Of a DNA stretch of 64,000 nt, positions 46,985 to 58,937 are shown piece by piece (the first letter of the stretch is position 1; every line of letters begins with the position of its first letter). Source of the DNA: Boswellia sacra (taxonomy: Eukaryota; Streptophyta; Magnoliopsida; Sapindales; Burseraceae); assembly GCA_013180625.2 (NCBI GenBank), contig SNVD02015891.1, forward strand, positions 1-64,000. The letters run 5' to 3'. The position numbers and the translations under genes are program-made. Under the pieces are notes generated by a model. It worked only from the letters and a program-made list of their open reading frames with translations, was not told the origin of the DNA and ran no database searches.

Positions 46985-47730
46985 GTTAGGATTTATAGTT
47001 GACAAGAAAGGGATAAAAGTAGATCCAAACAAAGTTAAGCCATTATGGAGATGCCATCACCTAAGACTGAAAAAGAACTTTGAGGGTTTCTGGGGAAGAT
47101 CTAATACATTAGTCGGTTTATTTCCAAACTGACAACCATCACCAATCTTTAGGCTTTTAAAGAAGGAACAACCGATGGAATGGAATCATCAATTCCAAGA
47201 GGCATTCTAGAAGATTGAGAAGTACTTACAAAATCCACCATTTCTTAGACTGCCAAAACCTAATAAAAATTTAATTCTTTACTTAGCTTTTTGAGGAGGA
47301 GGTCGTCGGTGCTATGCTGACACAAGAAAACGAGAACAATATAGAACATGTCATCTATTAACTTAGTAAAAAGTTGCTATCATATGAGATAAAGTATAGT
47401 TATGTGGAGAAAACATGCTTAGCCATGGTTTTACTCTAAAAAAAGTTAAGACATTATTTTTAGTCTTATAAAATTAAGGCTATCCCAAAGGAGTATCTGA
47501 CGAAGTACCTTTACGAGGTGCCAGCATTGGTGGGAAAGTTATCAAGATGGCTATGTAGCTGTCAAAATTTGACATGAAGTATGTCACCAAGAAGATGGTG
47601 AAAGGAAGAGTAGTAGCAAAATTCTTGGCTATGAACCCCGTCGATAATGATGAACCATGGGAGTTGAAATTCCTAGATGAACATCTAAGGGTAATCACCG
47701 AAGAAGTCCAACTCATGGGACCTCTCAAGC
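46985..47730 (+). pseudogene. Tat reverse transcriptase end and RNase H
   Basis: Continues pol after the solo LTR: G-F-I-V-D-K-K-G-I-K-V-D, thumb region, then RNase H with a diverged D-A-S position, and Y-V-T-K-K-M-V-K-G-R-V at 47577-47610. It stops near 47730 without H2C2 or integrase, so 3' pol is deleted. Confidence 0.8.
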
Positions 47731-47778
47731 TCTACACAACATGTAGCCCACCTCTTCATTCGTAGGAAGGAAGAATCC

Positions 47779-48753
47779 TCACAAGCAAGAAAAAGAGATG
47801 GTAGAACTCCTAACTCGTACGCCCACATCTGTCATAAAGAGTACAAAATTAGAAATAGAAGCCATACAGACAAAATACAAAGGCGTAGAGAAAAAAGAAG
47901 TTACCTCAAGAAGTAGATCAAATCCAGTGATCCTAGCAATGCCTCGATAGGTTCGATCCAAACAAAAATATAGCTAGCCAAGAGCAGCACGTCCCTAGTC
48001 AAAATCTTTCAATCGATCGAGATCCTAGAGGGCGGAAAGTAAAGTCAAAGCAATAGTGTTCAACGTATTGGCGAAGAGCATCATACCAAGTAGATGGACA
48101 ATGAAGCTGCGAGCATATTGGTCTACCTCGACTGGAGTCAGGTTGGCTCTTCATTTCTAATATTCCTATAGGGGAGCGTATTGAATAGCAATGTTGCTCT
48201 TGACCTTAACCTTACACCCTAAAAGCTATCGAATCAAATTCTGCTGATCCCTTGAGTCTATAATACATGCATCAACGAGAATGACCATTCCATCATATGG
48301 AAGGCCAGTCAAGGTAGTAATGTCCAAAGGCATGATAGTCATCTCACAAATCAAAAGATGAACTGTATGCGTCGTATCCATGCACGTATCACACAAGGCA
48401 ACCAATGCCCGACGATCGGTGTTTATCTTAGAAGCCAGTGACGGCAATCCTATTTCTAACAGCTTCATTCTCTATCTCTAGAAACTAACTATGGGCTCTA
48501 GAAAATGACCTACACATCTTATTCTCATGATAGTCCTAAAGTAAGAAATTGAAGTCTCTAAATGAATACATGCCTAGAAAAATCAAAGAAAATGGAAAAC
48601 CAATGAATGAAGAAGAGTACATACCGGACTAATCGTGTGGGAAGCCACATCATAGATAACGGGCACCTCCTGATCCTTTGAAAGACCCTTCAGTGTCGAT
48701 TTCTAGATCGGATCACTCTCATTCAAGTCAAGATGGACTAGATAACCTACCAT
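47779..48753 (-). pseudogene. Antisense plant mobile domain ORF of the plus-strand Tat element
   Basis: Starts at ATG 48753-48751 (M-V-G-Y-L-V-H-L-D-L-N-E). Exon 1 ends CCG|GTATGT at 48625 and keeps K-D-Q-E-V-P-V-I-Y-D-V. Exon 2 carries S-F-S-R-A-H-S and E-I-E-N-E-A-V, then the plant mobile domain block with L-D-I-T-T-L-T-G-L-P-Y-D-G (about 48320-48280). The C-terminal part has C-L-D-R-T-Y-R-G-I-A-R-I-T-G-F (47965-47915). Stops and shifts between the blocks make it a pseudogene. Such antisense ORFs between pol and 3' LTR are known in Tat elements. The domain is also found in host proteins of the MAIN type. Confidence 0.75.
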
Positions 48754-49535
48754 TGGAAAGACGAGGTCAAGATGAACACGTAAGAGAAAACCAGGAGTGA
48801 ATCGGATGAAGAATGAAGAAGTTACACGTGAATAAAGTAATAAGAGGATGAATGGACTTTATACAATCCTTAACCGCCAGCCAGCAGTCAAACAGCTAAG
48901 CGACTATTGACAACCATCAAATGATGGTCAAATAATTGGGTGGCTATCTCTTCAATAAGGGGTAATTCAGTAAAAAAAATAAGAGAGAAAGAAAAGAAAG
49001 GAAAAGAAAAACAATGATTCTTCATCGATCCTAAGACGTTGAAGGAATTTTGGACAGTATCGGGGACAAACACCCGGCCTTAGCAATAGCATAACAACTT
49101 ATAAGGAAATAAAAGTAACATCAGCCGATAGAATCTTCGATCAAAATCACATGGAAGAATTCCTTCAGATATTAGAAAGCAATTTGTTGAAAAACACATT
49201 CAAGAAGGTAAAAATTTAAATTGATTTTACTTCATCGAGAAATGTTTGAATGTTGCAGGAATTTACAAAGACAAGGGAAAAATCCTAAGTAAGTTAGATA
49301 ATAAACAGCATGATGAATGCAAGAATGAAGGATGCCAGAACTCAAGAGATTACCCCCATGGACTAGAAGGAATCAAGAATAGAAGCAAGAATACTCAAAA
49401 GAAGGGCATGAAACCCAACAATGCAAAGTCTGAAGAAATCGAAGAAAGTATGAATGATACTTAGCCGAAGGCACGAAGAATGGAAAGGTCTAAAGACCTC
49501 GAACCAATGCATTATGGAAGTCTTCTCAGTAGGCA
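48754..49535. other. Tat spacer 5' of the antisense gene
   Basis: Noncoding DNA homologous to 27577-28430. TATAAAG on the minus strand at 48858-48852 is the likely antisense TATA box. Confidence 0.6.
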
Positions 49536-49539
49536 TGCA

Positions 49540-50285
49540 TTAGAAGGAAACCCTAAGAAGTAAATGCACTAAAGAGTGTTTAAGCCCTTAGAATAGGCAT
49601 AAGCCTAAGAGACGCACTGAAGGGTGTTAAAAATCCTAAGACATAGGTGCACTTAAAAGTGTTTTAAACCCTTAGAATAGTCACAAGCCCTAAGAAGAGA
49701 CACACTAAAGAGTGTTTAAAAACCCTAAGAAGTAGGTTCACTTAAGAGTGTTTTAAGCCCTTAGAATAGGGGCATTGAAGAGTTTTACTATACCCTAGGA
49801 AGTAGGTGCATTGAAGAGTGCTAGAAACCCTAAGAAATAGGTGCACTAAAGAGTTTCTTATCTTAGCGTCGTAAAGATGCACTTTATGCATTAGAATGAT
49901 GCATTTGCCAACACTAAAGGGGTGCACATTATGCATCATAGGGATGCACCTATCTGTACTAGAAATATGCATTGCATGCATCATAAGGATGCATCTTAGC
50001 CCATAGATGGGCACTCTAGCCTTTGAATGAGCACACATTCACCCTTGAATGGGCACCTCAACCCTTAGATGTGTACACCAGCCCTTGAATGGGCACACAT
50101 TCACCCTTGAATGAGCACCTCAACCCTTAGATGGGTACAGTAGCCCTTGAATGGGCACCTCAGCCCTTAGATGGGCACACTAGGCCTTAAATGGGCACAC
50201 GTTCGCCTTTAAATAGGCACCTTAGTCCTTAAAAGGGCATATCAGCCCTCGAGTAGGCCCTTCAACCCTTGAATGGGCATACCTT
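49540..50285 (+). repeat. Tandem repeats upstream of the Tat 3' LTR
   Basis: First array, 49540-49860: AAGTAGGTGCACTGAAGAGTGTTTAA...CCCTTAGAATAGGCA units. Second array, 49985-50285: about 14 units of ~20-21 bases around CCCTTGAATGGGCACACATT. Both types are shared with 28440-29015 but expanded here. Confidence 0.82.
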
Positions 50286-50389
50286 TTGTAGGAGCAAAAG
50301 AACAGAAGGAAGATGACAAGAAAGTCTGATAGAATGAGGACAAAGGCGAATATGTCATGGGGGAAGAAAGAAAAATGAAGTAAAAGGAT

Positions 50390-52345
50390 TGAAGACTCTG
50401 TATTTTTTAGGCTCAATAAAGGAATGAAGATGAATGTTAAGCAAAAAAAATGACCGAGATGTCCTTGGAGGCCAAGAAAGGAAAGCTGAGAAGGAATTGA
50501 TGAAAGGTCTCGAAAACTGACATGTGACTTCAAAAATTCATAGAAAGTAATCCAAGAAGAATCTGATAGTGAATCATATACCATTGCGAAGCTATGGATG
50601 TATAACTTTCATAAAAATTTACAGGTTGCAAATCGAAGTTGAATTCAAGAAGTTAGGTGCGATCGTGTGATCGAATGGATAAAGGTTTGAAGGAACCACA
50701 CTGTAAAAGGATAAAATAGGAAGGGCCAAATAGAGAACAATTGGCCGATTGTTGAATGATAGCTGACTGACTGTCTGATAGCCGCCCAGTTGTTTGTCAT
50801 TTATGTTGGGAAATTTTCAATTAAAACCTTTCTTTTTTCAAAATTTGCTTCCTTTTTCAAATTTAGCCCTCACATATATAAACCCCTATTTGGCTCAGTT
50901 TTCAACACACCAAATTTTGAAAAAATTCTCTCTTTTTTTGCTTGATGACACGCTCGAGAATTTGGGAAGCCTTTTCTAGTCTAAAGTTTTTAGGTGTTCT
51001 ATTGCTCTAAATCCGAAAAAGGTATGTCTTAAGAGCAGAATTCTCTCCTCCCTCTTATCTTCTCTTTTATTTTTCTTACTGAGAATTAAGCATGTTTAGG
51101 TTAATTTCAGCTTAGAATAGGCATGATTAGGATTTATTTTTATGCTTAGAAGCATGGTACAGTTATTATGAATGTTCTAACCCATGTTTGTCTTGTGAGA
51201 TGGATAAGCGTGACAAGGTAAGTTCGCTATCTTTTTTTTATTAGAATAATGCTTAGGAATTTATTTTTGTGAATTCTTAAAATCATGCTTAAGAGCACAT
51301 GATTAGAATCATGCTAAGAAAGACCTATATTTGCTTTGATACATGCTCGGAGATAGCATAGAATAGGTAAGAATTATCATTTTGCCATTGGATGTCTTGT
51401 TTGAGCTAGAATAGCTATGATTGGTGTAGATTGCTTGAATTAGGCTAGAAATGCCATGTTTAGGCTAGAATATACCATGATAACTATGATTAGGCTAGAA
51501 TTTCCATGAATTAATATTAAATTATGCTAGAATAGCAATTGCCATGATAGAATTATCGAATTTAGGTCGAAGTACCATGATACTAGATTATGGCTTTATT
51601 TGATTTATAATTTATTTATTTATGAATATATGAATGTTTGTACTATAATAAAAGTTTATTGGATGATATCATGAAGCGGTGGTGAACTCACATTGATGGA
51701 AAGGGACCATCACTAAGAATGAATGACTTAATGTACTAATAGAGGTTCAATAGACGTTGAATAGACTCACTTATGGTGGTGAGGAATTCATCATCTATTG
51801 GGTCAGGAACAGACCATTTGTATTTAATATTTAAATTTATGTTTTGGATGAATGTACATTTTAGAATTTATTTTATTGAACAATAAAAGCGATGTAATCC
51901 TCTTCCTTTTCCCCCATATTTGATAGAAATATAATCTATTCTTCTTCCTCTTTCTATGGATATTTATCATTGTCATTGATTGAATAATCACCCACATGTC
52001 TAATGAAGATAAAAATGGAAACGTGTGCATAAAATGAATCACTTAAGTAGACTAAGTCATTAGCTTTTTTCATTTGGTATTTCCCCAGTGGAGGCCAGAT
52101 TTATATCCGAGCAAGTCGAATGACTCGTACCTCACTTCCCAGACCCATCTCTGAAGGGATAAGGGTAGTTTAGGTCCCAAAGAGAGGGAACAAATTGCCC
52201 CTATTTATTTTCAATTGAATAATAGGTGGCAACTCTATTCTCCAGACATGCCCATGGCTCGTTTGTATTCTTTTAAGTCTTAAAAGAGGCTTTGACACAG
52301 TGTCGTGGTTGCAAACGCTCTAGCGGGATGAAAGCCCTATTCACA
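50390..52345 (+). repeat. Tat 3' LTR
   Basis: TGAAGACTCTGTATTTTTTAGG to GCCCTATTCACA, about 1956 bases, the most complete Tat LTR here. AAACT follows, pairing with AAATT before the 5' LTR fragment. Confidence 0.88.
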
Positions 52346-53635
52346 AAACTTCATACATTCATAGGAATCATACATTCAATAATCAACTCGAAACCCAATA
52401 GATGACGGATTCCTCACCAGCATATGTGAGTCTATTCGACATCAATTAAGCTTATTTCATGACATATTCAATAATAATACAAGGCCATAATCTAATATCA
52501 TGGTACTTTGATCTAGATTCGATAATTCTATCATGACAATTGCTATTTTAGCATAGTTCATATTAATTCATGGCATTTCTAGCCTAAATATGGTTATCAT
52601 GGCATATTCTATCCTAAGTCAAATAATTGAAATCAAATAAGGCTATTCTAGCCCAATCCAAGGATTCAAGGCAATATGATAATTTCTCACCTATTCTATG
52701 ATATTTCCTAGGATGCTTAAAAGCAATTATAAGTTCTCCCAGCATGATTCTAATAATTTGATCTTAAGCATGATTCTGAGCATTCACAAAGGAAATTAAA
52801 TTCTTAAATATGATTCTAATAAATAAGGGATGATGGACTTTCCTCGACACGCTTTTCTATCTCACAAAATAAAAAAACGGGTCAAACAATTCATAAAACC
52901 CTAAATATACTCTTAAGCATTAAAATAAACCCTAACCATGCTTAATTCTAAGCAAGAAAAATAAAAGAGAAAATAGGAGGGAGAAGTGAAATATGCTCTT
53001 AAGACGTACCTTTTTTGGGTTTAAAGCAATATAAAACGCCTGAAAATCTCTAAACTAGAAAAAACTTCTCAAATTCTTAAGCGTGTCTTCAAAAGGGAAA
53101 AGAGATGATTATATTCAATAATCAGTGTCTTGAAAAGTGAAAAGGGGGTTGTTTATATAGGAAGCAAAGAAACAAAAAAAGGAAGTCTAAACCGAAAATT
53201 TCCAAAATTGAGGGACCAACAGCCAGACGGCTATTGGCAAACCATCGAGTGGCTATCATTCAACAGTCGGGCAATTGTTTCACCATCAGGCGTCTGTTCT
53301 CCCCTTTGGTCCTTTCTATTTTCATACTTTGCAGTGTAGTCCCTCTTGACTTTCATCTATTCGATCAAACATAACTTTTCAAGTTCAACTTCAATTTATA
53401 ATCCATAAATTTCTGCTAAAACTACACATTTGTAGCTTCACAACGATATATGGTTTATCAACAGATTCCTTTTGGATTAATATCTATGATTTTTTGAAGT
53501 CACATTTTAGTTTTTAAAACCTTTCAGCAATTCCTTCTCACTTTTCTTTTCTTGGCTTTCAAGGGCATTTTGGTTCTTTTCATTACTTGACAGTCATCTT
53601 CATTGTCATCAAGCCTCACAATTTTAGCATCTACA
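52346..53635 (-). repeat. Tat solo LTR, part 2 of a split copy
   Basis: Begins on the minus strand TGTAGATGCTAAAATTGTGAGGC at 53635 and continues at 34121 after the inserted Tat element. GTATT follows at 53636-53640, matching 33021-33025. Together they show an LTR inserted in the RNase H of the older minus-strand Tat element. Confidence 0.88.
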
Positions 53636-54940
53636 GTATTCAATGTCAAATTCTAACAATTGAACTAGCCACACTGCTAACTTCCCTATTAATGATGCTG
53701 CTTTATAGAAATACTTCATCGAATCTTCCTTCCATATAGCCTTAATCTTGTAAGATTGAAAGTAATGCCTCAATTTCTTTAAAAGCCACACCATGGCTAT
53801 GCACGTCTTCTCCACATAACTATACTTCATCTTATAAGGTATCAACTTCTTGCTAGGAAAATAGATGGCGTGCTTTACACCATTCACATCTTCTTGTGCT
53901 AGCATAGCACCAATTGCTTCCTTCTCAAGAGCCAGCTAGAGAATTAGATTCTTGCCAAGCTTTGGTTATCATAAAACTGGTGAATTCTATAAAACATCTT
54001 AATCTTCTCAAATGCCTCTTGGCATTGATCATTCCACTACCTTGATTGATCCTTCTTTAGAAGTCTGAAGATAGGTGCATAAACTATCATCAACTTGGCA
54101 ATAAATTGATTGATGCATTAGATTTTCCTAAGAAACCCTCGAACTTCTTTCTCAGTCTTAGGTGATGGCATCTCAGTAATGGCCTTGATTTGGTTAGGAT
54201 TTACCTCTATCCCCTTCTTGCCTATCCCAACAATTTCCTTGAAGTGATCGCAAAAAAAGTCTTCTTTGGATTAAGCCATAGGTAGTACTTCTTCAACCTT
54301 CTGAAAGTCTATCTAAGCCTTCAAAATGACCATCTTGAGTCTCGAATTTCACCATCATTTCATCCGTATATACTTCTATCCCTTTATGCATCATACCATG
54401 AAATAGCATCGTGGACATTTGTTGGTAGTTACCCACCAATACATCAATACGAGGCAAAGGAAAGTCTTGTTTCGGCAAGGCTTTGTTTAAGTCTTGATAG
54501 TCAAAACACATCCGAACCCTTCCGTCCTTTTTTGGAACAGACATAATATTGGCCAACCATTCTAGGTAATTTATCACATCTAGAAACTTGGCATCAATCT
54601 ACTTAGACACTTTTTCCTTAATGTTCTGAGCCCATTTTGGTCTTAGTCTTCTCAACTTCTACTTGACCGGTTTAATATGTGGATACGTCAAAATCGTGTG
54701 CTCAATGATACTTCTATCATTTCCAGGCATGTCATCAAAGGACAAGGCAAAGACTTCTTCATGTTTCACTAGTAATTTTTCAAATCTCTCTCTCTTTCTC
54801 TTTAGGAATTGTATCAAGTGCAATACATATGTTGTTTGGTTTCTCAATTGTACCAAGATTAATGTGATGATTTTGAATGGTATTGACGTCAAATATGCTA
54901 GTGAAATACAAATTATCATGCATTATTCCATCAGAAAAAA
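53636..54940 (-). pseudogene. Tat reverse transcriptase and RNase H, first half of a split pol
   Basis: Minus strand: the pre-RT segment with H-E-E-V-F-A and D-M-P-G (54760-54720), then K-K-D-G-R-V-R-M-C-F-D-Y-Q-D-L-N-K (54525-54475). An in-frame deletion then joins R-I-D-V-L-V-G directly to M-L-F-H-G-M-M-H, removing the block with the first catalytic Asp. The second box is Y-T-D-E. RNase H (53905-53640) has Y-F-P-S-K-K-L-I-P-Y and ends at E-F-D-I-E-Y, where the solo LTR enters. It continues at 33020. Confidence 0.87.
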
Positions 54941-55219
54941 CATCAAAATGATTTTACATTGCATTGAACTTCGAAATATATATAATGTCCTCTTATTCAA
55001 AAAGGTTAGGAATAAATACATATTCATAGCATATATCTTTAATTTCCTCTTCGATGAAGGTAGCAAGGTCCTTTGGTGGCTTTGGAAGCTTCTTTTCTTT
55101 GATCTCCATCTTCTCAACCTCTTCGGCCAAGTCATACAGTTTGGAGATTCCTGCAAGGATTATGTCTTTGAAAATCTCAAAAGCAGGCTTCAGCATTCCT
55201 TTTTAAACCCATGACTCAG

Positions 55220-55900
55220 CAGCTTTTACCTGCTTCGTATCTTGGCATTCATAAACTTGATGAATTCCTCTTCTTGGACTTAAAGTCTCCATTTTTAACA
55301 TATAGCCTAACCCTCTTCTAGTAGTTTGGCCCTCAAAATCTATTTGCCCTTAAAATCTGGAAGGGATTATAGACCACTTCTACTCTTTCCAAGCCTAGTT
55401 CCTGACAAGTAACCTTGCTTTTTCATTATTCTAGCAATAATGAGATTGACTTTGTCAATCAAGACTACATGAAAGTCACCCATGTAAGGTATCTCTCTAA
55501 CCTTCACACTCAAGGAAACGAGTGCAATAGTTGAGGTAGTATGGACAGTCACAATCTCCCATTCCATATTGAATCGAATCTTCTGATGCAAAGTGGAAGG
55601 AACTCTACCAAGCGGATGGAACCATGCTGGACCTGAAAAGGCAGCAAAGGTGATAGAAATGTTAAGGACTATGAACTCAGTCATTACTTCAATTGGCCCA
55701 GTCTTCACTAACGCCTTAAAGATCCCAACCAGACTCCTCTTCGAGTTATCATAAGCTTTAATCACCATCTCACAAGGCTCAAGATTGTCTTCTTCAATTC
55801 CAAATTTGTGCAATATCTTCATTGGCATAATGATAATGGCAGACTTGTCATCCACCATGATACAAGGAGAAATCTTCCCTCCAATTTATGTGATAATAAA
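55220..55900 (-). pseudogene. Tat protease with G-patch-like tail (minus-strand element)
   Basis: A 163-codon open stretch (55858-55367) from M-V-D-D-K-S-A-I-I-I-M-P (protease active-site region, Gly changed to Lys) to M-K-K-Q-G-Y-L-S-G-T-R-L-G-K-S-R-S-G-L, a decayed G-patch. Region 55220-55366 continues with stops toward reverse transcriptase. Confidence 0.7.
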
Positions 55901-56950
55901 CAATAGTGTATTGTAGTTCCTTTCTTCGAAAGGCATATACTCATCGATGAAGGTGATCACACCTTTCTCACTTACCCCCCTGGGTTCTTTTTTAGTTATG
56001 GCAGTCAACATCTCATTAGGAGTGGTAGTCATTGATATTTTCACATCTACCAATCCTTTTGCTATTGCTTCTATATGCTTTTGAAACAAGATCAACAAGT
56101 CACAAATATTGGCATTCGCCTAATTCTTCTTCAATTGCTTGATCACTTGATCTTCTTTTTCTTTAATTTCTTCTTTGGCAACCTCTTTGGCTTTCTCAAC
56201 GATTTTCTCCTTCTCTAGTGGTTTTTCTTTCTCGTTCTCATGGTAGAACCTACCACTCCTTGTCACTGTGTCTATATTCTCTCTCCCCTCCCCCCCCTAT
56301 TTGAGTGTTTCTTTCTTGTGTGTTTCTCCCTCACTCTTACTTGCTCATCATCATCACTACTAAGGTCAACCAAAAAGTTGGGAAGGGTCTTGACTTTAGG
56401 AATGTCATCCCAAATTCCCATAACTCTCACCTTCTTACATCTTCTAGGGAAACTCTCTCTTCGCACAATGTCTCAACTCATTTTTTGACCTCAATTCTAT
56501 TCGATGATTGGTTTCTTTTAGCCCTTGTTCTAGCCATCTAATTCTTCACAAAGGTACTCATTGATGAAGCTTCTTTTTTGTTAACAGATGCTTCTTCATC
56601 TTCAACCTCTTCCTTTGCTTCCTTATGGTCATTGAGGCATATGAGCTCGGGCTCCAAGCTTTGTTTGATGCTCTCCATAGCAATATTGGACCATCCACCT
56701 TTCTTGATGAAAATATGGGTTGCCAACAAGACATGCTCTTCTTTTACCCTTTGAATAATCTCCTTGGGCTTTTCTTCTTCAAGCTTCTCCTTTTTAGGCT
56801 TCTTATTAGTGGCTACCTTTCTAGTGAACTCATCTTGTTGCTCTAACTTGCACTTCTCCTTTGTCTTAGCCCTTTCAACCCTACTAGATCCTTCTTTTTC
56901 ATCAAAAGAGTTCATAACTTACTTATCAGTCAAGCCTGACTCAATCATGT
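55901..56950 (-). pseudogene. Tat gag linker, charged
   Basis: Lys/Glu-rich segments such as 56915-56538 (E-K-E-G-S-S-R-V-E-R-A-K-T-K-E-K and P-K-K-E-K-L-E-E-E-K-P-K) matching 42600-43540 on the plus strand. No enzyme motif. Confidence 0.6.
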
Positions 56951-58275
56951 TGGTCAATAGTGGAGGTACATAACTGTATCTCGGTAATATGTTACTTCTT
57001 ATGTTAGGCTTTCCCAACTCTAGATGAGGAATTTGGCTCTTGTCGATCAAGTCCTAGATCTCATGATGAAGATGACTGCAATCACTAGTCTTATGACCAA
57101 GCACTTTATGGAAAGCACATGTTTCATGATGCCTCTAATTTCTTGGTAATGGATTTGGAAGCTAATGGTTGCAAAACCCTTTCAGCTTTTAACCTAGCAA
57201 AGATCTTCGATAATGGTCCTCCTAATCGACTGAATATTCTTTGTTGAGCGACTGATTTCACCTCAACATTCTTCATGCCAGACCCACTAGCTTGATGGTA
57301 TTGCCCCTGATTTCTTCGACGGTAGCTATTATTACTTTTCTTCTACTTGGCCTCCAAGTCATCTATTTGAATCCCTGAATCATATAGGTCTTTGAAAGAC
57401 TTGATTGGCTTGTAAGCCTATCCCCAATAAAGAATGAGCCCCTTTGATCAGCATATAGACCTAGTCCTTCTCTGTAGGCCTTGTGGTCATCTTGGCAGCT
57501 TTGGCCCTCTAATGGACCAAGTATTCTAAAAAGGTCTCTTTAGGCTTTTGTCAAGTCGTCTCCAAATCGCTCAAGTTTACCCCCAGCTAGGTATTATAAC
57601 GATATTGCTCCACAAATTGTTCAAATAGGTCTTCCCAAACTTGTCAGACCCTCTTGGGCAAATCGTGATACCATACAACTACATCATCCTCTAAGGATAG
57701 CATACAATACTTTAAAATATACTCCTTCGTTAAATAAGTGGTGGCCATGATAGTACCATACTATTTCAAATGTGTCTTCAGATTACCCTCTCCATTGACC
57801 TTGGACAAATCTAACATGTGAAACTTTGGTGCCAAGTCACTATCTCCAATTAGCAAGATATCATCTAGGTCTTCGACCTTTTTTAGCCCCTTCTTCTTCA
57901 AGGGAGATTGGATCTTCTCCATGTCCTTGGTCGATTCAGGTTCATATTGGATAACTGGGCTTCTTCCCTTATCTCTACCTTGGCTAGTCTCAACCTTATC
58001 ACCACCATATCCACTAGAAGCAACTAATTTGTTTGGTTGGGCTTATTTTGCATAACTTCTACAAGTTGGGCCATATGTTGTTGGAGTATAGTGATGTCAG
58101 CTCGCATTTTCAAACATTGTTGTTTGGTGTAGCCATTTTACCAACTGGCTCCTTTTGTCTTGTCAAACGACCGCTTTGTCTAACCCAAGCTACGATGCTA
58201 CAAAACAAAGGTGTTAATGCCATGCATGCAAATGCATGTATGCATGATCCAGCGCATGCTCATTCAAGGGCATAA
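56951..58275 (-). pseudogene. Tat gag (minus-strand element)
   Basis: Same order as 41301-42560 in reverse. A zinc-knuckle-like region around 57090-57130 (His and Cys codons around H-H-E-T-C, H-K-T-S-D-C) lies near the 3' end. Heavily interrupted. Confidence 0.72.
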
Positions 58276-58919
58276 ACAAACTTTTAGCCTTCCAACCTTA
58301 TCTCTACCATACACATAAGGTCAAATCTCTTTTCTTAAGATTTTTGGCTTCATTCTGAAGTCATTATCATAAGATGTGGGAATACGAGATTCTGTCTTCT
58401 AATTCTAGCATTCAAGTTGATGTTGGATTCTTAATGATTATCATAACATGGTTTTAAATCTGATGATAGCCTTAATTCATGGCATATGCCTACATTTAGT
58501 TCTTATCAGTGATTTGACATGTGGCGTACATTCATGGTTCCACAAGGTTGAGTCATTACTATTCAAATCATGTGTAATTTACATCCGTGGACATGCATTT
58601 CAAACATAAGTTTTGGATATTTATCCCAGTTCATCTATATGGGCTTGAGTCTCAAGGATTAAATAGTCTGGTCTCCTTCGAACGCAAGATGCCCTCCTAG
58701 GTTGGTCCCTTTTTATACCAAGTTAATGGTATGTGCTCAAAGGTGGCGACACCAATGAGTCATCTAAGGTTCAAATGAAGCCAAAGACTTCTCGTGCCAA
58801 TGTCACATATCTAGTTTAGGCAATTCATGCCCATTGTGTGCCAATGTATGGTGATGTAATGACTCAAAATAAAAAAGCTATTAGAATTTGGTATCCCAAT
58901 CAAAATCAACTTCTCATAT
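58276..58919 (-). other. Tat untranslated leader
   Basis: Noncoding; shares blocks with 24341-25004, such as plus-strand ATTATCATAACATGGTTTT and CACCAATGAGTCATCTA. Confidence 0.65.
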
Positions 58920-58936
58920 CCCTAGTGGAGTCACCA
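58920..58936 (-). other. Tat primer binding site
   Basis: Minus strand TGGTGACTCCACTAGGG, two bases after the LTR end. This is the TGGCGACTCC type typical of Tat/Ogre elements and the best preserved copy here. Confidence 0.75.
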
Positions 58937-58937
58937 T

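Larger units (their letters stand above)
34117..52350 (+). mobile_element. Plus-strand Tat element inserted in the solo LTR
   Basis: LTR start at 34122 and LTR end at 52345 face each other across the element. The flanking 5-mers are AAATT (34117-34121) and AAACT (52346-52350), one difference. It includes leader, gag, protease with G-patch-like tail, reverse transcriptase and part of RNase H, antisense plant mobile domain gene, tandem repeats and 3' LTR. Most of its 5' LTR has been lost next to the Athila-like segment. Integrase is deleted. Confidence 0.85.

Noticed and set aside
54663..55214. 183-codon plus-strand ORF
   Set aside because: It is the complement of Tat reverse transcriptase upstream sequence and has no recognisable protein features.
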